From the NCBI GenBank assembly GCA_900759335.1, contig CAAEUX010000036.1:1-64000 (forward strand): a stretch of DNA of 64,000 bases. The letters are read 5' to 3'. The translations under genes were made by a program, and so were the position numbers. The DNA comes from an uncultured Collinsella sp. GTDB lineage: Bacteria; Actinomycetota; Coriobacteriia; Coriobacteriales; Coriobacteriaceae. Under the pieces are notes generated by a model that did no database searches, was not told the origin of the DNA, and worked only from the letters and a program-made list of their open reading frames with translations. Shown here in pieces: positions 1 to 7,772 of this stretch (position 1 is its first letter; every line of letters starts with the position of its first letter).

Positions 1-1
1 C

Positions 2-295
2 GTGGCCAGGGAGGCGTACCGGGCGCTGATGCGCCCGCACGAGATCAGGAGGCCCGAGGACGCCTCGGAGCTCGTGGCGGCCAGGCGCGCGGCGAGGGTC
101 AGCCAGGTGAGGGCGGCGTCCATACTGGGCACCAGCGAGAAGTACATCTCGATGCTGGAGAGGGGCCAAAGGGAACTCAAGCCCATAAGGAGGGCCTACG
201 AGGCATGGGTCGAGGCGGGACTTCCGCTCGATTGGGACAGGCAAGCCTTCGAGGCCGAGCGCAAGATGGATTCTAAAAAACACCTTGCCAAATAG
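2..295 (+). CDS. XRE-type helix-turn-helix protein, possibly 5'-truncated
   Basis: The frame is open from the second base of the window with GTG as its first codon, so the true start may lie outside. Residues about 27-60 read as a Cro/CI-type helix-turn-helix: a basic helix, then a VRAASILG-like helix, then TSEKYISMLERGQREL, typical of the recognition helix and following turn. The tail is charged and rich in Lys and Glu. This suggests a small DNA-binding regulator, but no target or operon partner is visible. The gene ends just before a strong hairpin at 311-349 that can terminate it. Confidence 0.6.
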   Translation: MAREAYRALMRPHEIRRPEDASELVAARRAARVSQVRAASILGTSEKYISMLERGQRELKPIRRAYEAWVEAGLPLDWDRQAFEAERKMDSKKHLAK

Positions 296-302
296 GAGCG
301 TC

Positions 303-361
303 AGGACGCAAAAAGGCTCGCCGCACGAAGTGCGCAGCGAGCCTTTTTGCATGTCCGAGGA
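303..361. repeat. Palindromic repeat family A, short copy
   Basis: A hairpin with arms GCAAAAAGGCTCGC and GCGAGCCTTTTTGC closes over a CGCAC-GAA-GTGCGCA apex, followed by GCATGTCCGAGGACG. The same apex and right flank recur at 2772-2835, where the stem sequence is different but still paired. It lies between the HTH gene and the converging channel gene, so it can serve as a terminator for either. Confidence 0.8.
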
Positions 362-412
362 CGCGCTGGGAAGTTACCCCATGCGGCCAGCGGACAACTA
401 TGTAGCCTTGGA

Positions 413-1144
413 CTAGAACATGCCCAAGAAACCGTGCACAAACAGCGCGGCCAGAGCGGCGCCGACAAACGGCGCGATGCCAGGAACAAGCAGGCCATAC
501 TTCCAGTTGTTGTCAGCCTTGTTCTTGATCGGCAGCACCTGATAGGCCATGCGAGGACCAAGGTCACGAGCCTGGTTCATGGCGAAGCCGGTGATGCCGC
601 CCATGCCCATGCCAACGGCCCAAACGATCAGGCCGACGCAGATAGCGAGCATCAGAACGTTCTCGCCAGCGCGGCTAGCGGCAGCAAGGATGGCGCTGAT
701 GAACACAAAGGTGCAGATAGCCTCGCAGAAGAAGTTACGGGCATAGTTCGTGCCCTCGGTGGTGGGGTTGGTCGAGAAGATGTTGCGCTGAGCAACGGGA
801 TCGATGACACCATCGGAAGCCTTGAACTCATCGGCATACATCAACCACGCGATCACGGCGCCCGCAAAGCCGCCGAGCATATCGGCAACCATGAAGGGGA
901 TGCAGCTGCTCCACGGCACCAGGCCGACGATGCACTGGGCAAGCACCATGGCGGGGTTCATGCACACGGCGCCGCCAAAGACAAACAGGCAGACCGAGAT
1001 GCCAAAAGACCAGGTGGTGATGGCAAACATATGGCCGGAGCCCTGATACTTGGTGCCCTTGAGCACGGTATCGCAGTGCACGCCCACGCCAAAGATGATC
1101 ATGAGGGCCGTTGCGCCGAATTCGCAGAGGAGTTTGGTAAGCAT
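413..1144 (-). CDS. MIP-family channel (GlpF/LarD-like)
   Basis: This is a 243-residue polytopic membrane protein of the aquaporin/glycerol-facilitator family. Two re-entrant half-helix motifs are visible. The first is a normal NPA box (about residues 63-65, in CMNPAMVL). The second reads NQARD (about 190-194), so the usual proline is replaced by glutamine. The Asp after the second box is typical of aquaglyceroporins. The gene lies 49 nt downstream of larA on the same strand. In the Lactobacillus plantarum lar operon the GlpF-like LarD conducts lactic acid, so a lactate channel is the likely role here. Transport specificity is inferred. Confidence 0.85.
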   Translation of the reverse strand: MLTKLLCEFGATALMIIFGVGVHCDTVLKGTKYQGSGHMFAITTWSFGISVCLFVFGGAVCMNPAMVLAQCIVGLVPWSSCIPFMVADMLGGFAGAVIAWLMYADEFKASDGVIDPVAQRNIFSTNPTTEGTNYARNFFCEAICTFVFISAILAAASRAGENVLMLAICVGLIVWAVGMGMGGITGFAMNQARDLGPRMAYQVLPIKNKADNNWKYGLLVPGIAPFVGAALAALFVHGFLGMF

Positions 1145-1193
1145 AAAACCTTATCTTTCTTGTCGGTTATAAACGATTCGTTTAGGCCGCGCA

Positions 1194-2471
1194 CTAGTGC
1201 TGCGCGACGACAACGCCCAGGCCATCGGGAATGACGGCAACCTTGGCATCGGCACCCTTCATCTCAAAGGCGAGCTTGAGCGCCTCCTCGATAGTGTTGA
1301 CCGGCGTCATGTGCATATCCTTGAGCATCTGGTGATCGCACAGGTCGGTAACCATGATCACGGGATGATGTGCCAGGATGCGAGCGAAGATCTGACTCGT
1401 CCACTGATCGGGCAGGGTCTCGTCCTTAGGACGATCGATGCAGGCGCGCTCAAACTCCGCCGGGTCGTTGTCGGCGATGTTGTGATAGAAGCCCTCGCCG
1501 CCGTGACCGTCGGCACAACCGGCGACGTCGATGATCACGCCACCCTCGGGAAGTGTGGCCTCGGCAGCGCACATGCCCTTCACGGCCTGGTAGATGTTCT
1601 GATCGAGCGGGTAGCCGCCGTTGGTGGTGATGGCGATCTCGCACTCGACGGGCTCAACGCCGGCAAGGCTCTTCACGAACTCGCAGCCAGCCTCGTGTGC
1701 CTTGTGAATGTCGCCGGCAAAGGAGCCGATGACCTCGTGCTTGCCGTTGAGCACCACGTTCAGCACAAAGGCAAGGTGAGCCATCTCGGCAGCGGCAAAC
1801 ATGTCCTCGCTCACGTGGTTGTGGCACAGGTTGCCGGCACGCGAATGAGAATCGTTCACAAACTGACCGTTGTGGTTGTACATGATGGTCTTGTAGCTGG
1901 CGATGCCAGGCAGGACGGACTTGCGGCTGCCAGAGAAACCGGCAAAGAAGTGCGGCTCAATAAAGCCCTCGGCAAGCAGCAGATCGCAATCGGCGGCAAT
2001 CTTGTTGATGATGCACTCGCCACCAGAAGGCAGGGTGCCGATCTTTTTCATCATGCTGTCATCAGTCGCGACGTGCATAACGATTTCCTCGTTGGCAACG
2101 ATCTCCTCGCCGTACTTGTTGACGAGCTCCTCGTGCGTCGACGGACGATGCATACCCGTAGCAACCAGAATGCGAACGCGCGCTTCAGGCGCAGCAGAAT
2201 GGATGTGATGCAGCAGAATAGGCATCGTCACACGCGAAGGAACGGGACGCGTATGGTCGGAGCTAATGATGACAATATCCTTCTTGCCAGCACAAAGCTC
2301 CTCGAGCGAAGGCGAGCCATAAGGGTTGGCAAGCGACTCCTCTACCAGCTCTTCCTGCGATTTCGTGGTCTTAAACTCGTTTTGATGACCCTCCATCACA
2401 CCCGCGAAGTTCTTATCCTCGAGCTCCAGATGCAACGTCTTGTGGTCAAACGGCAGTTCACATTCAAACAA
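1194..2471 (-). CDS. larA: Lactate racemase catalytic subunit LarA
   Basis: This is a nickel-pincer (NPN cofactor) lactate racemase interconverting L- and D-lactate. I chose a TTG start at 2471 because a GGAAGAGGG ribosome site lies about 10 nt upstream. With this start, residue numbers fall exactly on the L. plantarum LarA active site: D72, R75 (SSDHTRPVP), H108 (ATGMHRP), H174 (EPHFFAGF), K184 (GSRKSVLPG, covalent cofactor attachment) and H200 (YNHNGQ). The length of 425 residues fits the family. The in-frame extension to 2612 looks non-coding. The channel gene follows in the same operon. The cofactor makers LarB, LarC and LarE are not in the window and must be elsewhere if the enzyme is active. 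Confidence 0.95.
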   Translation of the reverse strand: MFECELPFDHKTLHLELEDKNFAGVMEGHQNEFKTTKSQEELVEESLANPYGSPSLEELCAGKKDIVIISSDHTRPVPSRVTMPILLHHIHSAAPEARVRILVATGMHRPSTHEELVNKYGEEIVANEEIVMHVATDDSMMKKIGTLPSGGECIINKIAADCDLLLAEGFIEPHFFAGFSGSRKSVLPGIASYKTIMYNHNGQFVNDSHSRAGNLCHNHVSEDMFAAAEMAHLAFVLNVVLNGKHEVIGSFAGDIHKAHEAGCEFVKSLAGVEPVECEIAITTNGGYPLDQNIYQAVKGMCAAEATLPEGGVIIDVAGCADGHGGEGFYHNIADNDPAEFERACIDRPKDETLPDQWTSQIFARILAHHPVIMVTDLCDHQMLKDMHMTPVNTIEEALKLAFEMKGADAKVAVIPDGLGVVVAQH

Positions 2472-2590
2472 TGACGAGCGCCCTCTTCCTTTCAACTGAC
2501 ACACTAGATAAACCGTTGGAAGGATACGCCGCTCACCGAAAAACACCACCGTCCACCGATTCATTAACACAACGTTCATATTTGACCCAC

Positions 2591-2627
2591 AACAAAACGG
2601 CCGCGACCCCAAACGGGACCGCGGCCG
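2591..2627 (-). terminator. Intrinsic terminator downstream of ppc
   Basis: On the minus strand, CGGCCGCGGTCCC-GTTT-GGGGTCGCGGCCG forms a 13-bp stem followed by TTTTGTTGTG. It lies about 250 nt beyond the ppc stop, after the long palindrome at 2736-2862. It separates ppc from the larA promoter region. The rest of the 2472-2883 gap shows no gene. Confidence 0.75.
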
Positions 2628-2735
2628 CTACAGTCGTAAGGCGAGAAGCGCCACATGCATCTCAATCCCAATCGATAAGACGCGAAGCGCGCCAGCTTTT
2701 CCCAGCCCGTAATCCGCCGAAGACCGGACATCGCA

Positions 2736-2862
2736 GGGCCCGCCATAAGTTTGCTTTTAGGCACACTCCGCAGGACGCAAGAAGCCCTCGCCGCACGAAG
2801 TGCGCAGCGAGGGCTTCTTGCATGTCCGAGGACGTGCCTAAAAGCAAACTGATGGCGGGCCC
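2736..2862. repeat. Palindromic repeat family A, long nested copy
   Basis: This is a near-continuous hairpin of 127 nt starting 21 nt after the ppc stop codon. The outer arms (2736-2764 and 2834-2862) pair almost fully over 29 nt, with the ends GGGCCCGCCAT and ATGGCGGGCCC. The inner core repeats the apex seen at 303-361 (CTCGCCGCAC-GAA-GTGCGCAGCGAG), with AAGAAGCC/GGCTTCTT replacing that copy's AAAAAGG/CCTTTTT. The outer arms are absent from the short copy. Confidence 0.85.
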
Positions 2863-2883
2863 GGACGACTACAGGGCTATCGA

Positions 2884-5697
2884 TTACCCCGTGTTCTGCA
2901 ATCCTGCCGAGACGCCGGTCACAGTCGAAAGAATCAGGCTCATGTACTCGGCCTTCTTCTCCTCGGCCATCTCGTCCTGATTCATGCGCACCTCGCGAAG
3001 GGCGCGGACCTGGGCGATGGACAGAGCGTCGACGTAGGGGTTACGCACGCGAACGGCGCAGCCGAGCACGCGGCGGCGCTGCAGCGGCCATTCGTCACCG
3101 ACGATGGCAAGGACCCACTTACGCGTGAGCTGCATCTCGGTGAAGACCTTCTCGGACAGATCCTGGCGATCGCCCAGGTGCAGATACATCTTGGCGATGC
3201 GCTGGTCGGTCTTGGCGATCGACATCTCGATGTTGTCGATAAAGGTGCGGAAGAACGGCCACTCCTGGTAGGCAGCCTTGAGCTGATCAAGGTCACCCAA
3301 CTGCTCGCAGGCGGTACCCAGGCCGTACCAAGCGGCCAGATTGATGCGCGCCTGGCTCCAGCTGAAGATCCACGGAATGGTACGCAGGTCGTCGAGCGAC
3401 TTGGCACCCAAGCCGCGCTTGGCGGGACGTGAGCCGATCGGCAGCAGACCGACCTCGGTCAGCGGCGTCACAGTCGAGAACCACGGTGTAAAGTCCTCGG
3501 TGTTCAGCAGGTCCAGATAGCGTTCGTGGCTTGCAGTGTTGAGCTTCTCGGCCATATCCCAGAACTTCTGCGTGGTCTCGGTGTTGGTCTTCTCGACACT
3601 CGGGGCCGACTGCAAAAGCGTTGCGGCGGCAACGGACTCAACATGGCGCTGAGCCAGCGTGCGGTTGCCGTAACGGGCAAAGATGACTTCGCCCTGCTCG
3701 GTAAGCTTAAAGAAGCAGTTGACCGAACCCTTGGGCTGCGCCAGCACGGCCTTGTTGGCCGGGCCGCCGCCACGGCCCACGGCACCGCCGCGACCGTGCA
3801 TGAGCACCAGGTCGATATCGTTCTTCTCGGCCCACTTGGCGATGCGCTCCTGCGCGGAGTGCAGCGCGAGCATGGCCGTGGTAGGACCGGCATCCTTGGA
3901 AGAGTCGGAATAGCCCAGCATGACCTCCATGCGGCGGTTGGTCTGGGCAAGGCGCTTTTGCACCACGGGCAGCGTAAGCATCTGATCGAGCACGTCGACG
4001 CAGCCCTCGAGGTCCTCGAGCTGCTCGAACAACGGGATCACGTCGAGCTCGGGGACATCCTCCTCGTGTGCAAAGGACAGGTGCGCCAGCTCAAAGACGT
4101 CGGCCACATGCTGAGCGCTCTTGGTAAACGAGATGATGTAGCGGTGCGCCATCTTCTTGCCGTAGCGCTTTTGGATGGAGCCGATAGCGCGGAAGGTATC
4201 GATGACCTCGCGCGTCATGGGCTGCAGGTCGCCATGGATACCGTTCTCGTGGATATCCTTAAGGGCGCGGGCATGCACCACGGAGTGCTGACGGAACTCC
4301 ATCTCGACCATATGGAAGCCGAAGGACTCGACCTGCCAGATGATGGTTTGGACCGGGCCGTAGGCAGCACGGACGGCACCGCAGGCGGCCAGCGAACGCT
4401 GGACGACGCGCAGGTCATCCAGGAACTCGTCGGCGCTGTGGTACATGGTGTCGGTGATACGACGGACGGTGGCGTTCAGGCGGTCGGCCATGACGAGCAT
4501 GACGGCGCGATGCGGCTCGTGCTCGGAGATCAGCTCGGCGCGGGCCGTGTAACGAGGGCTCATCTCGACCTGATGGTTCCACAGGTTGATGAGCTCGGCC
4601 GACGGCTTGCTGTAGGTAGCCTCGAGCGTGAGGTTGCGGCCGATGTGGCGGCACTTGTCCTCGAGCTTGAGCACCATGTGCGTAAAGTACTTGGCGGCGA
4701 CCTCACGGCTCACCTTGGCGGTGACGTTGGGGTTACCGTCGCGGTCGGAACCGATCCAGCTGCCGGGATGGAAGAACGCCGGGCACAGCGGCGGCACAGT
4801 ACCGGCCTTGTCGCCCAGCACCCAATCGTCAAAACGACGATAGATAACGGGGATAACGTCGAACAGCGTGTTATCGAAGATGTCGATGATGGTATCGGCT
4901 TCCTCGACCGGCGTGGGCTTCTTGAGCGCGATGGGACTCGTACGCACCAGGGCGTCGATCTCCTGCAGCATATGGCGCTCGTTCTCCACCAGGTCGGAGC
5001 CGCCCAAACGCGGACGCTCCTCCAGCAGGTTGGAGATACGGCGGATCTTGCCCTCGACGGCCTTACGACGGGCCTCGGTGGGATGTGCGGTAAAGACAGG
5101 GTGGAACTCGAGCTTGTCGAGCAGCTCGTTGGCACCCTCGACACCCAGCTCATTCACCAGCTGGTGATAGGCAACGGTAAGCTCGTTGGCAGGATCGACC
5201 TCGGTATCGGTCGACGCACCGGCCTCGCGCTCGCGCAGCTGCGCCACACGGTAGTTCTCCTCCGACAGGTTTGCCAGATGGAAAAAGCTCGTAAAGGCGC
5301 GAACGATGACCTGCTGCTTATCGAGCGGCAGGCTGTCGATCAAATCGACGACCTCACGAAATGCCACGGCAGTGGGCTCGTCGGCGGTGGGCACGCCCTG
5401 CTCGTCGACGGCTTCGTCGGCAGCGCAGGTACCGGGGTTGCCGGCATTGACCACAATCTCGGCTGTCAAAATCTTGTCGAACAGGTCCGCGATCTCGGGA
5501 TCATACTCGCTAAGCACACGGCGCTCCAGGCGCAAGAACAGCGCCAGATTGTCGCGCAGCTCCTCGGGGATCTCGATCTCGGCGAGACGCTCCCTGGACT
5601 CGGCATTCGAGCCGATTCGGTTAACGAGGCGGTTGACCACGGCAGCGACGCGCGCCGCGGCTTCGGGTACAGACTGGTTGCTTAGGTTCTCAGCCAC
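2884..5697 (-). CDS. ppc: Phosphoenolpyruvate carboxylase
   Basis: The enzyme carboxylates PEP to oxaloacetate as an anaplerotic step. Family signatures appear in order: TAHPTEARRK (about residue 205), GSDRDGNPNVT (about 319), MLGYSDSSKDAG (about 597), the catalytic glycine-rich MHGRGGAVGRGGGP loop (about 634), and the invariant C-terminal QNTG. The length (about 940) is normal for a bacterial enzyme. I prefer GTG at 5697, preceded by GGGAGGA at 4-5 nt. An ATG at 5709 is also in frame, but its AAGGAGG sits only 1 nt away. It is transcribed alone from a promoter near 5742. Confidence 0.97.
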   Translation of the reverse strand: MAENLSNQSVPEAAARVAAVVNRLVNRIGSNAESRERLAEIEIPEELRDNLALFLRLERRVLSEYDPEIADLFDKILTAEIVVNAGNPGTCAADEAVDEQGVPTADEPTAVAFREVVDLIDSLPLDKQQVIVRAFTSFFHLANLSEENYRVAQLREREAGASTDTEVDPANELTVAYHQLVNELGVEGANELLDKLEFHPVFTAHPTEARRKAVEGKIRRISNLLEERPRLGGSDLVENERHMLQEIDALVRTSPIALKKPTPVEEADTIIDIFDNTLFDVIPVIYRRFDDWVLGDKAGTVPPLCPAFFHPGSWIGSDRDGNPNVTAKVSREVAAKYFTHMVLKLEDKCRHIGRNLTLEATYSKPSAELINLWNHQVEMSPRYTARAELISEHEPHRAVMLVMADRLNATVRRITDTMYHSADEFLDDLRVVQRSLAACGAVRAAYGPVQTIIWQVESFGFHMVEMEFRQHSVVHARALKDIHENGIHGDLQPMTREVIDTFRAIGSIQKRYGKKMAHRYIISFTKSAQHVADVFELAHLSFAHEEDVPELDVIPLFEQLEDLEGCVDVLDQMLTLPVVQKRLAQTNRRMEVMLGYSDSSKDAGPTTAMLALHSAQERIAKWAEKNDIDLVLMHGRGGAVGRGGGPANKAVLAQPKGSVNCFFKLTEQGEVIFARYGNRTLAQRHVESVAAATLLQSAPSVEKTNTETTQKFWDMAEKLNTASHERYLDLLNTEDFTPWFSTVTPLTEVGLLPIGSRPAKRGLGAKSLDDLRTIPWIFSWSQARINLAAWYGLGTACEQLGDLDQLKAAYQEWPFFRTFIDNIEMSIAKTDQRIAKMYLHLGDRQDLSEKVFTEMQLTRKWVLAIVGDEWPLQRRRVLGCAVRVRNPYVDALSIAQVRALREVRMNQDEMAEEKKAEYMSLILSTVTGVSAGLQNTG

Positions 5698-5741
5698 GTT
5701 TCCTCCCATTCCTCCTTCTATGCACGTAACATGCGGTATTC

Positions 5742-5801
5742 ATTATAGGCGCTTGAGAAATACTTTCGACACTGATTGCGCTTTACCACACAAAAGTATT
5801 T
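5742..5801 (-). promoter_or_regulatory. ppc promoter -10 with upstream inverted repeat
   Basis: On the minus strand a perfect TATAAT (5742-5747) lies about 40 nt before the ppc start. No good -35 box is seen at the normal spacing. Upstream, AAATACTTT (5758-5766) and AAAGTATTT (5793-5801) form an inverted repeat with a 26-nt spacer. It could be an operator for an activator or repressor. Function is inferred from position. Confidence 0.5.
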
Positions 5802-5861
5802 TCTGCATTGCAAAGGTTTTTGCCCTAAATGGTCGTATTTCTCGGTGGGCGGCATACGTAA

Positions 5862-5897
5862 ACGGGGGCATTCCGCATAAAAGCGAAACACCCCCGT
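5862..5897 (-). terminator. Terminator of hisS
   Basis: On the minus strand, ACGGGGG-T-GTTTCGC pairs with GCGGAAT-G-CCCCCGT across a TTTTAT loop, about 57 nt after the hisS stop codon. The U-tract is weak, so efficiency is uncertain. Confidence 0.6.
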
Positions 5898-5954
5898 AAC
5901 AATCGCTCTCCATGAGCAGGGCACGTTAGCAGGCCCGAAGCTCAAAAAGATGCG

Positions 5955-7268
5955 CTACAGGCGCTCGCGAACCGCCTCGACGACGTTGTCCAGATCGGCG
6001 AGCACCTCGTCATGGCTCTGCATGTCGCGCACTTTGACCTTGCCGGCGGCAAGCTCGTCGCCACCCAGGACCAAGATGAGCTTGGCGCCTACCTTATCGG
6101 CTTGCTTAAACTGGGCCTTGAGCGAACGACCCTGATAGTCGGCCTCGGTCACGATACCTGCGGCGCGAAGCTCCTGCGTAATGGCAAAGACGTTCTGACG
6201 CAGCTCCTTGCCGGCGTTGGCGACATAGACGCACGGGGCCTCATCGGCACCCAAATCGCTGCCAAAGGCCTGCAGGGCCAGCAGGGCGCGCTCAAAACCG
6301 ACAGCAAAGCCGACGCCCGCCGTGGGCTTGCCACCCTCGAGCTCGACCAGGCCATCGTAGCGGCCGCCGCCGCCGATGGAGCCGACGCCGGCGCCAGGGG
6401 CCTCGACCTCAAAGACAGTACGGGTGTAGTAGTCCAGGCCGCGCACCAAGGTGGGATCCTCGACATACTCGATACCGGCGGCATCCAGATAGCGCTTGAC
6501 CTGCTCGTAGTGCTCGCGGCACTCATCGCACAGGTTGTCACCCATCAGCGGAGCCTCGGCCATGATCTCGCGGCAGTGGTCGTTCTTGCAGTCGAAGGCA
6601 CGCAGCGGGTTGAGCTCGGCGCGCTCGCGGCACTCATCGCACATCTCGTCGGCGTGATCGAGGATGAACTGCTTAACCTGCTCGCGATAAGCCGGACGGC
6701 ACTGGGCGTCACCCATCGAGTTGATGAGCAGACGAAGCTTGGAAAGATCGAAGCCCAGGCGCTTGTAGAACTCCATGAGCATGATGATGCACTCGGCGTC
6801 TGCCGCCGGATCGGGAGCGCCGAGCCACTCGATGCCCACCTGGTGGAACTGGCGCAGGCGGCCCTTCTGGGGACGCTCGCCGCGGAACATGGCCTCGGCG
6901 TAGTAAGCCTTAAACGGCGTGGAGCCCTGGGGCACCAGGTTGTTCTCCACGACGGCGCGCACCACACCGGCCGTGCCCTCGGGACGAAGGGCCAGACGCT
7001 GCTTAGGCTTGAGCTTGGTATCGGTGCCTTCGGTAAAGACGCGCTCCAGGTTGGCGCCGCTAAACACGCGGAACATCTCCTTGCGCACGACGTCGGTCGA
7101 CTGGCCGATGCCGTGGACAAACACGTCCACCTGCTCGATCGCGGGCGTCTCGATGGGCTTAAAGCCAAACGGCTCGAATACGCTGGCCGCAATCTGCTGC
7201 ATCTTTTGCCAGGCGCGCATCTCGGCGCCGATAAGGTCGCGGGTTCCCTCCGCCTTCTGTGCCTGCAT
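5955..7268 (-). CDS. hisS: Histidyl-tRNA synthetase
   Basis: A class II aminoacyl-tRNA synthetase charging tRNA-His. It has KAEGTRDL at the N-terminus, motif 2 in ALRPEGTAGVVRAV, the histidine-binding signature LVRGLDYYTRTVFE, and GGGGRYDGL. A CxxC pair of Cys-rich repeats (CDECRER and CDECREH) in the insertion domain looks metal-binding, as in many Gram-positive HisRS. The C-terminal anticodon-binding domain is complete. ATG at 7268 is chosen because AAAGGTG lies 7 nt upstream; a TTG at 7274 is the alternative. Length is 437 residues. Confidence 0.96.
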   Translation of the reverse strand: MQAQKAEGTRDLIGAEMRAWQKMQQIAASVFEPFGFKPIETPAIEQVDVFVHGIGQSTDVVRKEMFRVFSGANLERVFTEGTDTKLKPKQRLALRPEGTAGVVRAVVENNLVPQGSTPFKAYYAEAMFRGERPQKGRLRQFHQVGIEWLGAPDPAADAECIIMLMEFYKRLGFDLSKLRLLINSMGDAQCRPAYREQVKQFILDHADEMCDECRERAELNPLRAFDCKNDHCREIMAEAPLMGDNLCDECREHYEQVKRYLDAAGIEYVEDPTLVRGLDYYTRTVFEVEAPGAGVGSIGGGGRYDGLVELEGGKPTAGVGFAVGFERALLALQAFGSDLGADEAPCVYVANAGKELRQNVFAITQELRAAGIVTEADYQGRSLKAQFKQADKVGAKLILVLGGDELAAGKVKVRDMQSHDEVLADLDNVVEAVRERL

Positions 7269-7310
7269 GGGCAAACACCTTTCTTTTGTATCGCGTCATA
7301 GATAGTGGAC

Positions 7311-7316
7311 ATTATA
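7311..7316 (-). promoter_or_regulatory. hisS -10 hexamer
   Basis: TATAAT on the minus strand, about 43 nt upstream of the chosen hisS start. The matching -35 would fall within the base of the first hairpin at 7334-7393, so that hairpin and the promoter overlap. No consensus -35 is visible. Confidence 0.5.
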
Positions 7317-7333
7317 CGGCACAAAGCAGCAAC

Positions 7334-7534
7334 GCGGCGGCGCGTCTGACCGAACGAGGGTATGGGGACTCGTTCGGCCAGATGCGCCGCCGCTGTTTGT
7401 GACCCGTTTTCCTCCGTCCCCTTCGGATCACGTGATCCCTTGGGGACGGAGGAAAACGGATCATTTCGTAGGCCCGTGACCGCCTTGGAAACCGAATGAT
7501 GGTACGAGCATCCATTCGGCTTCCAGGGCGGCCA
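7334..7534. repeat. Three consecutive long hairpins
   Basis: Three strong palindromes lie end to end in the gap between hisS and the MFS remnant. Hairpin 1 has arms 7334-7358 and 7369-7393, pairing GCGGCGGCG with CGCCGCCGC. Hairpin 2 spans 7402-7462, with CGTTTTCCTCCGTCCCC facing GGGGACGGAGGAAAACG. Hairpin 3 has arms 7476-7498 and 7511-7534, with GCCTTGGAAACCGAATG opposed to CATTCGGCTTCCAGGGC. No gene is present in this 300-nt gap. Confidence 0.85.
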
Positions 7535-7572
7535 CAAACAGAACGGGGCAAACAGAAAAGAGCGACGAACGC

Positions 7573-7772
7573 CTACTCCCCCGCCACGCTTGCACGCAGC
7601 TTGGCGGCGATGGGCTCAGACGCCAGCAGAAACACCAACATAGCCACCGAGCACACCAAGCAGACAATCCAGGTGCTCGCAAAAGAGCCCGTGGCATCGG
7701 ACAGCACACCCGAAACGATGGCGCCCACGGTGCCGCCGACCATCTTAAACAAACGAGTAGCAAGATTGGGTG
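7573..7772 (-). pseudogene. 3' remnant of an MFS-type transporter
   Basis: On the minus strand, one open frame ending at TAG (7573-7575) encodes about 65 residues. The sequence resembles the last two helices of a major facilitator permease: KMVGGTVGAIVSGVLSDATG, then a hydrophobic helix ending in LVFLLASEPIAAKL. The frame has no start and meets the 3' end of the amidohydrolase gene abruptly at about 7772. This looks like a scar where deletion or recombination removed the first ~85% of the transporter. Confidence 0.6.

Noticed and set aside
2472..2612. N-terminal extension of LarA to an ATG at 2612
   Set aside because: The extension contains Cys/Arg/Trp-rich non-conserved sequence, and residue numbering fits the known LarA active site only with the TTG start at 2471.
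3526..5685. A 719-residue plus-strand open frame opposite ppc
   Set aside because: It is a shadow of GC-rich codon use on the ppc strand, with low-complexity His/Leu/Gly/Asp composition and no recognisable domain.
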